Source: Candidatus Gastranaerophilales bacterium
GTDB lineage: Bacteria > Cyanobacteriota > Vampirovibrionia > Gastranaerophilales > Gastranaerophilaceae
Length of the DNA: 64,000 nt
Assembly (NCBI GenBank): GCA_944326585.1
Contig: CALVEN010000005.1
Span: 1-64,000 of the forward strand
Reading direction: 5' to 3'
Translations under genes and position numbers: made by a program
Shown here: positions 16,553 through 27,382 of the stretch, piece after piece
Numbering within the stretch: the first letter of the stretch is position 1
Layout: each line of letters opens with the position of its first letter
Notes under the pieces: generated by a model
Told to the model about the DNA's origin: nothing
What the model saw: the letters and a program-made list of their open reading frames with translations, nothing else
Database searches by the model: none

Positions 16553-17961
16553 TAAAAAGATTTTTACTTTTAATATTAAGTTTTTGTATTCTGCCTGCTG
16601 CGGCAGAAGATATTGTCATCGGTAACGCTATTCAGGACAAGGAATTCCCGAAATCCGAAAAGGTTTTACCTGAAAATAACAGCGGTTCCGAATATATAAT
16701 TTCAGGTTCCGTTGAAAAAAATATTGATCTTACCCTTGAAAACTGTATTGAACTTGCACTTGGCAACAACCCTCAAATTAATGCGGCTTTTCAGGATATT
16801 TTAGCTTCAGATGCCAGAATAAAACAGGTCTGGTCGAATTATTTCCCTCAAATCGGCTGGCAAACAGGTTATACAAGAATCAGACAACTGCAATTGTCCG
16901 ATGCTTTGGGGCAGAATTTGACGTTTAACTATTATTTGATGGGGCAGGTTACTTTGCAGCAAATGCTTTATGACTTTGGGGTTACTCAGAATCAGGCAAC
17001 AATTAAACGCTTGGATTATGAAGGTTATAAAGCGTCTTTGACCGCCATAATAAATGATGTTATTTATCAGACAAAAGACGCATATTATGCTCTTTTGTTT
17101 GCCTATGAAAACCGCCGCGTCGCGCAGGATACGGTTGATAAATTCCAGCTCTTTTACGATCAGGCAAAAGCCTTTTACGAAATCGGAATGAACCCGAAGG
17201 TTGACGTTACTATTGCCGAATCAAACCTCAGCAGTGCAAAACTTAAGCTTATTCAGGCAGATAACGGGGTAAATCTTGCGATTGCCAGATTGAATAATGT
17301 TATGGGCGTTCCTTTTATTGATAAATATAATGTTATGGATAAACTTCAGTATCAGCCGTTGAATTTGACTTTTAATGCCGCGGTTGATATTGCAAGAGAA
17401 GCACGTCCGGAGTTGCGTCTTGCTGAAATCAAGGTGGAAACCGCAAATCAAACGCTTAAACTTGTTAAAAAATCATATTTCCCGACTTTATCAGTAGAAG
17501 GTCAACTGCAGCTCGGCGGTAAAAGCTGGACTTCAAACCACGGGTATAACCTCGGCGGTTATTTGAATTTCCCGACAATTAACGGTATGTTAATCCGCAA
17601 CGAGATTAAAGAAGCACGGTATTTATATGATAAAGAGCTTGCTAATGCCCAGAATACTCAAAACCAGATTTATCTCGAAATCCAAAACGCATTTTTAACT
17701 CTTGAAGAGAAGAAAAATCAAATGCCGGTTGCGCTTTTGCAGGTTAAACAGGCAAAAGAGAATTATGAGCTTTCATACGGCAGATACAGAGTCGGTGAGG
17801 CAAGTCCGACAGAATTAAAAGATTCTCAAATTATGTATGAAACGGCTCAACTGACTTATTATCAGGCGTTATACGAATATAATTCCGCAAAAGCAGGTCT
17901 TGAAAAAGCTGTCGGTAAAAATATCATATCTGATGAAGATGTTATTGAATTAGAAGAATAA
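16549..17961 (+). CDS. TolC-family outer-membrane channel
   Basis: This 470-residue outer-membrane exit duct completes the tripartite pump. A signal peptide is clear (FLLLILSFCILPAAA, cleavage after AAA-E near residue 19). Two outer-membrane-efflux repeats follow (~65-250 and ~275-460), each with the long helices rich in A, Q, N and Y and the paired strands typical of TolC (e.g. IELALGNNPQINAAFQDILA, YRVGEASPTELKDSQIMYET). The ATG overlaps the permease stop (ATGA). Its presence is direct evidence for an outer membrane. Confidence 0.94.
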   Translation: MIKRFLLLILSFCILPAAAEDIVIGNAIQDKEFPKSEKVLPENNSGSEYIISGSVEKNIDLTLENCIELALGNNPQINAAFQDILASDARIKQVWSNYFPQIGWQTGYTRIRQLQLSDALGQNLTFNYYLMGQVTLQQMLYDFGVTQNQATIKRLDYEGYKASLTAIINDVIYQTKDAYYALLFAYENRRVAQDTVDKFQLFYDQAKAFYEIGMNPKVDVTIAESNLSSAKLKLIQADNGVNLAIARLNNVMGVPFIDKYNVMDKLQYQPLNLTFNAAVDIAREARPELRLAEIKVETANQTLKLVKKSYFPTLSVEGQLQLGGKSWTSNHGYNLGGYLNFPTINGMLIRNEIKEARYLYDKELANAQNTQNQIYLEIQNAFLTLEEKKNQMPVALLQVKQAKENYELSYGRYRVGEASPTELKDSQIMYETAQLTYYQALYEYNSAKAGLEKAVGKNIISDEDVIELEE

Positions 17962-18076
17962 TTTAAAATTATTTGTAAATAAATCGTAACATTTCTCTTT
18001 CAAAAAAGGCAATTTTTTTGAGTTTATATACTTTATATATACAAGAAGAGATTAATTTTAAGAAAGAGAGCAAAAA

Positions 18077-18367
18077 ATGATTCAGACAGCAGCTAATTCA
18101 CATAATGATACAGCAGGAAACGGTCAGTTCGGTGCTTTAACCAGAAGAAGAAAAGGTAACAAAAGAAATTCAAATAACGGATTTTCTATTGAAGATTATT
18201 GTTATTTAGAAAAATCTGACAGAAGAATGCGTTTTAACAATTCAAAAGATCCGATTTATTACGTATTTGACTGTATTGAAAACAGACCGATTAAAACATT
18301 GGCTAAAGAATTTGTCAAAGATTCATTCTTTGAAATTGCAAACTTTGTATCAAAAGTAGTTGCGTAA
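18077..18367 (+). CDS. Small uncharacterised basic protein
   Basis: 96 residues behind AAGAAAGAGAG. The N-terminal half is hydrophilic and basic (TRRRKGNKRNSNNG, ~25-38). The C-terminal half has PIYYVFDCIENRPIKTLAKE and ends in a hydrophobic helix (FFEIANFVSKVVA). There is no signal peptide and no recognised domain. A terminator follows 32 bp later, so the gene appears to be a small monocistronic unit. It could be a nucleic-acid-binding or regulatory protein, but nothing in the sequence proves this. Confidence 0.65.
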   Translation: MIQTAANSHNDTAGNGQFGALTRRRKGNKRNSNNGFSIEDYCYLEKSDRRMRFNNSKDPIYYVFDCIENRPIKTLAKEFVKDSFFEIANFVSKVVA

Positions 18368-18398
18368 ATTGATAGGATAAAAGGAAATAGGATAAATT

Positions 18399-18424
18399 AA
18401 AACGGCTTCGGCCGTTTTTTTTTT
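18399..18424 (+). terminator. Intrinsic terminator
   Basis: AAAACGGC / GCCGTTTT stem with a stable TTCG tetraloop and ten T in a row. Confidence 0.9.
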
Positions 18425-18457
18425 ATGCTATAATAATTGCGGAAAGGTTGGTATTAA

Positions 18458-19456
18458 ATGCAAAGAATTGTATCAGGAATGAGATCAACGGGAAGATTGC
18501 ATCTGGGGCATTATCTCGGGGTTATACAAAATTGGGTTAAGCTCCAAAATGAATATGATTGTTATTTTTTCGTCGCTGACTGGCATGCATTGACTACCAA
18601 ATACGATAATACGGAAAATCTCCGTCAGGATGTTATAGATGTTGTAATTGACTGGCTGGCGTCAGGAATTGATCCTGAAAAATCAACGATATATGTTCAA
18701 TCGTTAGTGCCTGAGATTGCGGAATTACATATTTATTTGAGTATGGTTACCCCGCAAAACTGGGTTGAGCGTGACCCGACCTTAAAGGATATGGCAAAAA
18801 TTTTACGCACAAAAGAAGCTGCGAATTCTCAGATAAGTTACGGCCTTATGGGATATCCGGTTTTGATGAGTGCGGATATTATGATGCTTAATTCACCATT
18901 GATTCCTGTAGGTGTTGATCAAATCGCGCATATTGAAATTACGCGAGATATAGTCAGAAGGTTTAATAATATTTATAAGACGGACTTTTTCAATGAGCCT
19001 CAGCCGATTTTGAACGAATGTTCATTGATTTGCGGACTTGACGGCAACAAGATGAGTAAATCGTATAATAATGATATAAAAATTTCCGATACGGAAGAAG
19101 TCACGGCGAAAAAAATTATGACTGCAATTACGGACAGAAGCCGCTTGCGCCGTGATGATTTGGGACATCCCGATCAGTGCGAAGTCGCATTCAAATACTG
19201 GCAGATTTTTGGTGACGCTGAACAGGTTAATACGGTTAGATGCGAATGCGAAAAGGGCTCCCGCGGCTGTGCGGATTGTAAAAGACAATTGGGTGCGCTG
19301 GTAAATGAACGCCTCCATGATATTAGAGAGCGCAGAAGATATTATGAGGAACATTTGGATGAGGTTCGTGAAATTATCCGTAAAGGTTCCGAAAAAACCC
19401 GAGCTGAAGCACAAAAAGTCTTAAAAGAAGTCAGAAATATTATAGGTATGTATTAA
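18458..19456 (+). CDS. trpS: Tryptophanyl-tRNA synthetase with putative 4Fe-4S motif
   Basis: Charges tRNA-Trp with tryptophan in the cytosol. 332 residues with HLGH at 15-18, GLMGYPVLMSADIMML, the GVDQIAHIEITRDI block and KMSKS around 198. Unusually, the region after KMSKS carries cysteines 241, 264, 271 and 274, an exact C-x22-C-x6-C-x2-C spacing. That is the arrangement reported for the 4Fe-4S-binding TrpRS of Thermotoga maritima, where the cluster sits by the anticodon-binding region. An extra Cys262 is next to it. Cluster binding here is inferred from the spacing. The gene is flanked by terminators, so it is monocistronic. Confidence 0.95.
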   Translation: MQRIVSGMRSTGRLHLGHYLGVIQNWVKLQNEYDCYFFVADWHALTTKYDNTENLRQDVIDVVIDWLASGIDPEKSTIYVQSLVPEIAELHIYLSMVTPQNWVERDPTLKDMAKILRTKEAANSQISYGLMGYPVLMSADIMMLNSPLIPVGVDQIAHIEITRDIVRRFNNIYKTDFFNEPQPILNECSLICGLDGNKMSKSYNNDIKISDTEEVTAKKIMTAITDRSRLRRDDLGHPDQCEVAFKYWQIFGDAEQVNTVRCECEKGSRGCADCKRQLGALVNERLHDIRERRRYYEEHLDEVREIIRKGSEKTRAEAQKVLKEVRNIIGMY

Positions 19457-19491
19457 AAAAAGACCGGAACAAAGTTCCGGCCTTTTTTTAA
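19456..19491. terminator. Bidirectional intrinsic terminator
   Basis: CCGGAAC / GTTCCGG core with an AAA loop and A/T runs on both sides, between the convergent trpS and SIMPL genes. Confidence 0.85.
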
Positions 19492-19499
19492 TTTAATCT

Positions 19500-20221
19500 T
19501 TATTTCACAAAATAGCTTGCGTTCACGTTTGCGTAAATTTTAATGACGCCGGTTTCAATAGGTGTTGAGCTTCCCATAGCAGCTTCTGAATCTGCCACGG
19601 AAGATTTTGCCATCATATTATACATAATTCTTTGGGATACGCCTGTTGTGTTACAGCTTGCGGAAATTGATTTTGTTCCGGTAATCATTGTGCCTGCTGC
19701 TTTTGCAAGAAGTTCGGCTCTTGTACGTGTTTTTTGTGCTGCCTGTGCAAGCAAGTTATCACATTCTTTTTCATAAGATGATATTGTGAAATTAAGGTTA
19801 TCAATATTTGTCGCGCCCAGAGTTATTGCCTGATCAATTATGTCGCCTGCTTTATCAATTGATTTGGTGTGAACAATAATTTTGTTTGAAACTTCGTATT
19901 TGTCAAAATTTCTTTTGTTATTTGTGTATACATAAACAGGCTGTGCGCTGTAATCTGATGTTTTAACCCAGTCGCCGTTTGCAGGTGTTATCAAACCTTT
20001 CATCGCATTATATAGCTTATCTGAAAGTTCTTTATTCTCTAAAGTGGCTTTTTGCATTGATTTGTTATCATAAGTTACGACAGCGATTGAAATTTCAACG
20101 GTGTCGGGTGCAAGTTCTTTGTTAGCTGTGGCAGTTGCGCTTACAAACCCGCGTTCTGTTTCCGCAAAAACCGCAGGTGCTGCCAAAATCCCTGCAAGCA
20201 ATGCTCCTAATAAAATCTTTT

Positions 20222-20225
<4 letters not shown>
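19500..20225 (-). CDS. SIMPL-domain (DUF541) exported protein
   Basis: 241 residues. A strong signal peptide (KKILLGALLAGILAAPAVFA, cleavage before ETERG) is followed by one SIMPL domain: FVSATATANKELAPDTVEIS at the N-terminus, then the KYEVSNKIIV strand, the GDIIDQAITLGATNIDNLNF block and the AAQKTRTRAELLAKAAG helix. The family is periplasmic or membrane-associated. Its molecular role is poorly defined, with oxidative-stress and signalling links reported for individual members. The start overlaps the stop of the preceding membrane protein gene by four bases, so it belongs to the ligA operon. Confidence 0.9.
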
Positions 20226-22641
<2,416 letters not shown>

Positions 22642-22818
22642 TTATACCACAAATTTTAGAAGAAAAAATGACTTATATTATTAGTTACCGCCTTAAAAAA
22701 AAATACAAAGTTAGTAAGCACACCCTGATTATACAAAAATACCTGCCATTAAATTTTCTTAAATTAAAATTTCCTCTTTTGTATGTTTATAATATAATAT
22801 AGTCAGAGGAAATTTCTT

Positions 22819-24144
22819 TTGAAACATTCAAAACTTACAGCCTTAATATTTATAGCACTTGTATTAGGTGTTCTGGTTGGACATTTTGCCCCTGAATTCG
22901 GGATAAAAATGCGCCCGTTTGCCGTAATATTTCTTAGAATGGTAAAAATGATTATTGCACCGTTGTTATTTGCAACACTTGTTGTTGGGATTGCAGGACA
23001 CGGCGATATCAAAAGCCTCGGCAAAATAGGGTTAAAAACCATTGTATATTTTGAGGTCGTAACAACCCTTGCGCTTGTTATCGGCTTAACCATGGCAAAT
23101 ATATTCAAGCCTGGTATGGGCTTTGTATCGGACAGCTTTGCGACAAATCCTGCATTACTGCATGAAGCGGGCTTAATGGCGGAAACAAATGCTCATACAT
23201 CCATTTCCGACATGATTATGAATGTATTTCCGACAAGTATTGTTCAGGCAATGTCCGACGGAAATTTACTGCAAATAGTTGTATTTTCTCTGTTCTTTGC
23301 GATTGCTATGTGTACTGTGGGAAAAGCTGCAAAACCGGTTATGGATATTTTAACATCGGTTTCACAGATTATGTTCAAATTCACCGAATATGTTATGTAT
23401 TTTGCTCCTTTAGGTATTTTTGGCGCTATCGCATCAACCGTCGGTGCTAACGGACTTTCAATTCTTAAGAATTATGCAAAAGTAATATTCTCATTATATA
23501 CGGCACTTGCGGTATTTGTATTAATGGTTTTATTCATTGCCTGCAAATACGCAAGAATTTCTTTCCGAAACCTTATCAAAGCAATTCAGGAGCCGGCAAT
23601 TTTAGCGTTCACAACAGCAAGTTCGGAGGCTGCTTTTCCGAAAGCCATTGAAATTATGGAAAAATTCGGAGTTCCGAAAAATATTGTCGGCTTTGTAATG
23701 CCTACAGGCTACACTTTTAACCTTGACGGAAGCACGCTTTATCTTGCAATGGCAGTATTATTTTCATCACAAATCGTCGGAATACATCTTGATTTAAATC
23801 AGCAGTTAATAATGATGCTTGCGCTAATGCTGACCAGCAAAGGTATTGCAGGAGTCCCGAGAGTTTCTTTAATTGTCCTTGCAGGCTCGCTTGCAAGCTT
23901 TAACATCCCGCTTTTAGGCGTTGCAATACTTTTAGGTATTGACCAAATACTTGATATGGGCAGAACAACCGTCAACTTAATCGGCAATTGCGTTGCAACA
24001 GTCGTTATTGCGCGCTGGGAAAACGCTTTTGATTACGGTAGGATGAAAGAATTCATTGACGAAACAGACCATGATAAGCTTGAATGGGATTTTTCGGGCA
24101 TAAAAAATATTTATGAAAAAGTTACGAATAGAGGAATAGAATGA
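22819..24144 (+). CDS. Dicarboxylate/amino acid:cation symporter (DAACS family)
   Basis: This inner-membrane secondary transporter takes up C4-dicarboxylates or acidic amino acids with Na+ or H+. 441 residues with about eight membrane segments plus two re-entrant loops. Signature pieces: TTASSEAAFPKAIE (serine-rich hairpin loop 1), MPTGYTFNLDGSTLYLA, SKGIAGVPRVS and MGRTTVNLIGNCVATVVIARWE (substrate and cation residues). The start is TTG at 22819 with AGAGGA eight bases upstream. No nearer ATG fits. The 3' end overlaps ileS by four bases (ATGA), an unusual pairing. Glutamate/aspartate versus dicarboxylate preference cannot be decided. Confidence 0.92.
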   Translation: MKHSKLTALIFIALVLGVLVGHFAPEFGIKMRPFAVIFLRMVKMIIAPLLFATLVVGIAGHGDIKSLGKIGLKTIVYFEVVTTLALVIGLTMANIFKPGMGFVSDSFATNPALLHEAGLMAETNAHTSISDMIMNVFPTSIVQAMSDGNLLQIVVFSLFFAIAMCTVGKAAKPVMDILTSVSQIMFKFTEYVMYFAPLGIFGAIASTVGANGLSILKNYAKVIFSLYTALAVFVLMVLFIACKYARISFRNLIKAIQEPAILAFTTASSEAAFPKAIEIMEKFGVPKNIVGFVMPTGYTFNLDGSTLYLAMAVLFSSQIVGIHLDLNQQLIMMLALMLTSKGIAGVPRVSLIVLAGSLASFNIPLLGVAILLGIDQILDMGRTTVNLIGNCVATVVIARWENAFDYGRMKEFIDETDHDKLEWDFSGIKNIYEKVTNRGIE

Positions 24145-26963
24145 GCGAACAGACAAAAACGGATTACAAAAACACCCTGAATTTGCCTCAAACAACACTT
24201 GAGATGAGAGCAAACGCAACAGTAAAAGAACTTCAGACCCAAAAATTCTGGGAAGAACAAAATGTTTATGAAAAAAATATTGAACAGCGTGATAAGACAA
24301 ACAGCTTTGTACTTCACGACGGTCCTCCGTATTTAAGCTCCGAAAAAATTCACGTCGGAACAGCCTTAAATAAAATATTAAAAGACATTTTAATTAAATA
24401 CAAATCCCAAAAAGGCTTTTATGCACCGTATGTACCGGGTTATGACGGACACGGACTTCCGATTGAAAACGCTGTCGTAAAAAATATTAAAGGCGGCAGA
24501 AGCGCGCTCACTCCTCTTGAATTGCGTGAAAAATGCCGCGAATTCGCCCATAAAAACCTGAAAGGACAGGAATCAGAATTCAAACGCCTCGGTGTCTGGG
24601 GTGATTGGGAACATCCTTATTTGACAATTAATCCCGAATTTGAAGCCGAACAGGTCAGAGTTTTCGGCGAAATGTATAAAAAAGGTTATATTGAAAAGGG
24701 CTTGAAGCCGGTTTACTGGTGTGCATCTTGCGAAACGGCACTTGCAGAAGCCGAAGTTGAATATGCAGATCACACATCAACTTCAATTTATGTAAGATTT
24801 AAGTTTGATGATGATTCAACGGAAAAAATAAACAAGGAGATTCTGAAACAGGTTCAGAATGACAAAAACATTTACGCGGTAATTTGGACGACAACTCCGT
24901 GGACAATTCCTTCAAACATGGCGATTTCAATGCACCCGAAATTTGAATACACCTTCTTTGAATACAAAGGCGACATTTATGTTGCGGCACAGGGGCTTTT
25001 GGGCGCATTTTTAGCAGATGTAGGCTGGGAAGAAAAAGACATCAACGTAATCGCCTCCTGCACAGGTGCGGATTTGGAACTTTTAAACACAAAACATCCG
25101 CTTGTTGACAGAAAATCACCGATAATTTTAGGCGAACACGTTACTCTTGATGCAGGTACCGGCTCTGTTCATACAGCTCCCGGACACGGTCTTGAGGACT
25201 ATGAAGTCGGATTAAAATACGGTGTTGAAGTATTTTCTCCGTTGGATTCAAAAGGTGTATGGACGGATAAGGTTCAGGATAAAGATTTGGAAGGGGTTCC
25301 TTACTATAAAGGCAACTCAATTGTAATCGAAAAACTTGAAAAATGCGGGGCATTACTTGCAAAACAAGACATTCAGCACAGCTATCCGCACTGCTGGAGA
25401 TGTAAAAACCCCGTAATTTACCGCGCAACACCGCAGTGGTTTGTAAAAGTTGATAAGTTCAGACAACAGACGCTTGAAGAAATTAAAAAAGTTAAATGGA
25501 TTCCCTCAAGCGGAGAAGCCAGAATTTCAAACATGGTGGAAGGCCGCTCTGACTGGTGTATTTCACGCCAGAGAGCATGGGGGGTTCCTATACCCGTTTT
25601 CTATTGCAAAGAATGCGGAGAAGTTATCGTAACCGATGAAACTATTGAAAATGTCGCTAAAATCTTTGAAAAAGAAAGTTCCGATGCATGGGTAAAATAC
25701 AGCGCGGATGAACTTTTGCCTCAAGGCTTCAAATGTCCGAAATGCGGCAAAACCCATTGTTTTACAAAAGAAAACGACATCATGGATGTCTGGTTTGATT
25801 CAGGCATAACCTGGCGTGCGGTTGTTGAAAAACGTTCGGATGAGCTGGGGCATACGCCTGTTGACATGTACCTTGAAGGCTCTGACCAGCATAGAGGCTG
25901 GTTCCAGTCATCACTTTTGACCTCTGTTGCAACTCAGGGCAAAGCACCTTACAAATCAGTTCTTACGCACGGCTTTGTATTCGGAGAAGACGGCAGAAAA
26001 ATGTCTAAATCTTTGGGTAATTATATCAGACCGGATGATATTATCAAAACCTACGGCGCAGATGTATTAAGGCTCTGGGCAGCGTCCGTCGATTACAGAA
26101 ATGATACCAAAATCGGCGACAATATTATCAAACAGCTTGTTGAAATTTTCAAAAAAACAAGAAATACATCAAGATTTTTGCTCGGCAACCTGTTTGATTT
26201 TGACCCGAAAACAGATTATGTTCAATATGATGAACTTAAATCACTTGATAAATTCGCGCTTTATAAGTTAAACCAGTTAATCGAACAGGTTACGGAAGCT
26301 TTTGAAAATTATGAATTTTACAAATATTTCCAGAGCCTCCAAAACTTTGCGGCAGTTGACCTGAGCGCATTTTATCTGGATATTGTAAAAGACAGATTGT
26401 ATACAGCAGGCAAAAAGTCACTTTCAAGACGTGCATGCCAGACGGTTTTGTATGAAATTTCGCAAACTCTTGTCAGACTGCTTGTTCCTGTAATGCCTCA
26501 TCAGGCGGAAGATATCTGGCAAAATGTTCCAAAATCACAACAAGGCGGACTGGAAAGTATTTTGCTTTCAAATTGGCCTGTTGTAAACGAAAAATGGAAT
26601 AATCCGCAATTGGAAGAAGATTTCACAAAAATCTTGAAAGCACGTGAAGTCGTAACCCGCGCAATTGAACCTTTAAGAGCCGATAAAAAAGTCGGAAGCT
26701 CATTAGAGGTTGCGGTTTACGTAAAAACAGCAGACAATAGCGTTTTAAAAACAAATGAAGATGAACTTGCAAATATTTTCATCACATCGCAAGCATACGT
26801 AACGGACGAAGCACCGTCAGATGTATTAAATGAATATACTGAAGACGATTACACCGTTTGGGTTACAAAAGCTGAAGGCGAAAAATGCGAACGCTGCTGG
26901 AAATACAGAAAACTTGACGAAAACGGTATCTGCGAAGAATGCCGTCAGGCTATCGCATATTAA
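24141..26963 (+). CDS. ileS: Isoleucyl-tRNA synthetase
   Basis: Charges tRNA-Ile and edits valine. 940 residues, bacterial type 1. Visible: LHDGPPYLSSEKIHVGT at the position of the HIGH motif (residues 71-74 read HVGT, so the last His is Thr), GLPIE, the CP1 editing domain with IWTTTPWTIPSN and the catalytic-site GTGSVHTAPGHGLEDY, FEGSDQHRGWFQSS-like YLEGSDQHRGWFQS, KMSKSLGN at 620, and a C-terminal zinc finger (CERCWKYR...CEEC). An in-frame palindromic element encodes residues 233-241 within CP1. The gene overlaps the symporter stop by four bases. Confidence 0.96.
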   Translation: MSEQTKTDYKNTLNLPQTTLEMRANATVKELQTQKFWEEQNVYEKNIEQRDKTNSFVLHDGPPYLSSEKIHVGTALNKILKDILIKYKSQKGFYAPYVPGYDGHGLPIENAVVKNIKGGRSALTPLELREKCREFAHKNLKGQESEFKRLGVWGDWEHPYLTINPEFEAEQVRVFGEMYKKGYIEKGLKPVYWCASCETALAEAEVEYADHTSTSIYVRFKFDDDSTEKINKEILKQVQNDKNIYAVIWTTTPWTIPSNMAISMHPKFEYTFFEYKGDIYVAAQGLLGAFLADVGWEEKDINVIASCTGADLELLNTKHPLVDRKSPIILGEHVTLDAGTGSVHTAPGHGLEDYEVGLKYGVEVFSPLDSKGVWTDKVQDKDLEGVPYYKGNSIVIEKLEKCGALLAKQDIQHSYPHCWRCKNPVIYRATPQWFVKVDKFRQQTLEEIKKVKWIPSSGEARISNMVEGRSDWCISRQRAWGVPIPVFYCKECGEVIVTDETIENVAKIFEKESSDAWVKYSADELLPQGFKCPKCGKTHCFTKENDIMDVWFDSGITWRAVVEKRSDELGHTPVDMYLEGSDQHRGWFQSSLLTSVATQGKAPYKSVLTHGFVFGEDGRKMSKSLGNYIRPDDIIKTYGADVLRLWAASVDYRNDTKIGDNIIKQLVEIFKKTRNTSRFLLGNLFDFDPKTDYVQYDELKSLDKFALYKLNQLIEQVTEAFENYEFYKYFQSLQNFAAVDLSAFYLDIVKDRLYTAGKKSLSRRACQTVLYEISQTLVRLLVPVMPHQAEDIWQNVPKSQQGGLESILLSNWPVVNEKWNNPQLEEDFTKILKAREVVTRAIEPLRADKKVGSSLEVAVYVKTADNSVLKTNEDELANIFITSQAYVTDEAPSDVLNEYTEDDYTVWVTKAEGEKCERCWKYRKLDENGICEECRQAIAY
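24837..24863 (+). repeat. In-frame 27-bp palindromic element inside ileS
   Basis: GAGATTCTGAA...TTCAGAATGAC encodes EILKQVQND, residues 233-241, between strand YVRFKF and the conserved IWTTTPWTIPSN block of the editing domain. It has the same orientation and reading frame as the nrdJ copy. Confidence 0.87.
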
Positions 26964-27090
26964 AAAACATATTTGTTATTGTAAACCACCCTCGCGCCAA
27001 TGGTGCGCAGGCTTGATCCTATAGCAAAAATCTTATTGCCCGCAGGTATACCAAACCTGCAGGCTTAACAAATACAATATACTTGTATTT

Positions 27091-27191
27091 GTCATTACGA
27101 GGAGAATGCAGCGCATTCGACATAGTAATCACAATATTACCGCACTTAACAATGTTGCGATTGCGCGGTCGCTCCGCTCCATCGCAATGAC
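27091..27191. repeat. Palindromic dispersed element, GTCATTGCGA type
   Basis: 101 bp with imperfect terminal inverted repeats: GTCATTACGAGGA at the left end and CCATCGCAATGAC at the right. The inner part has further short inverted repeats (GCAGCGC, GCGCGGTCGCTCC). Local GC is above the surroundings. It shares the GTCAT...ATGAC ends with the neighbouring family. Confidence 0.7.
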
Positions 27192-27198
27192 AGGTGGC

Positions 27199-27265
27199 GT
27201 CATTCTGAGCGCTGGCGAAGAATCTCTTATTTAATGAGATCCTTCGGCTAAAGCCTCAGGATGAC
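27199..27265. repeat. Palindromic dispersed element, full length
   Basis: 67 bp. The left arm GTCATTCTGAG...GAAGAATCTC faces the right arm GAGATCCTTCG...CTCAGGATGAC across a short A/T spacer. Each arm is itself a relative of the 27-bp unit inserted in nrdJ and ileS, so this copy shows the two-arm form of the element. Confidence 0.8.
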
Positions 27266-27382
27266 CTGAAAAATATAAACCATGTAACATTTTGTTAACA
27301 AATTTCTTTAAAATACTAAAGTTCCGTAAAAAATCTTCCGTAGAAGTAAATACGAAGTATTTAGAAAGGAACGTTAAAGCTT

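Larger units (their letters stand above)
26964..27382. other. Gene-free stretch packed with palindromic repeats
   Basis: 419 bp between ileS and the next gene. It holds short hairpins (GCAGGT...ACCTGC near 27040-27060 and AAATAC...GTATTT near 27071-27089), two larger palindromic elements (27091-27191 and 27199-27265) and then an A/T-rich leader with GAAAGGAACG before the ATG at 27383. No convincing coding frame or tRNA was found. Confidence 0.7.

Noticed and set aside
12261..17961. Antibiotic-resistance island
   Set aside because: The RND operon has the same base composition as its neighbours, with no mobile element or resistance regulator. It looks like a core pump.
22819..26963. Symporter and ileS as a functional transport-charging unit
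   Set aside because: The four-base overlap shows co-expression, but the transporter family prefers acidic amino acids or dicarboxylates, not isoleucine.
26964..27060. tRNA-like or small RNA fold after ileS
   Set aside because: Hairpins are present, but no T-arm (GTTCGA-type) sequence or acceptor pairing could be found. No tRNA was seen anywhere in the window.
27091..27265. CRISPR-like repeats
   Set aside because: The repeats are palindromic elements with different inner sequences, not equal-length direct repeats with spacers, and no cas genes are near.
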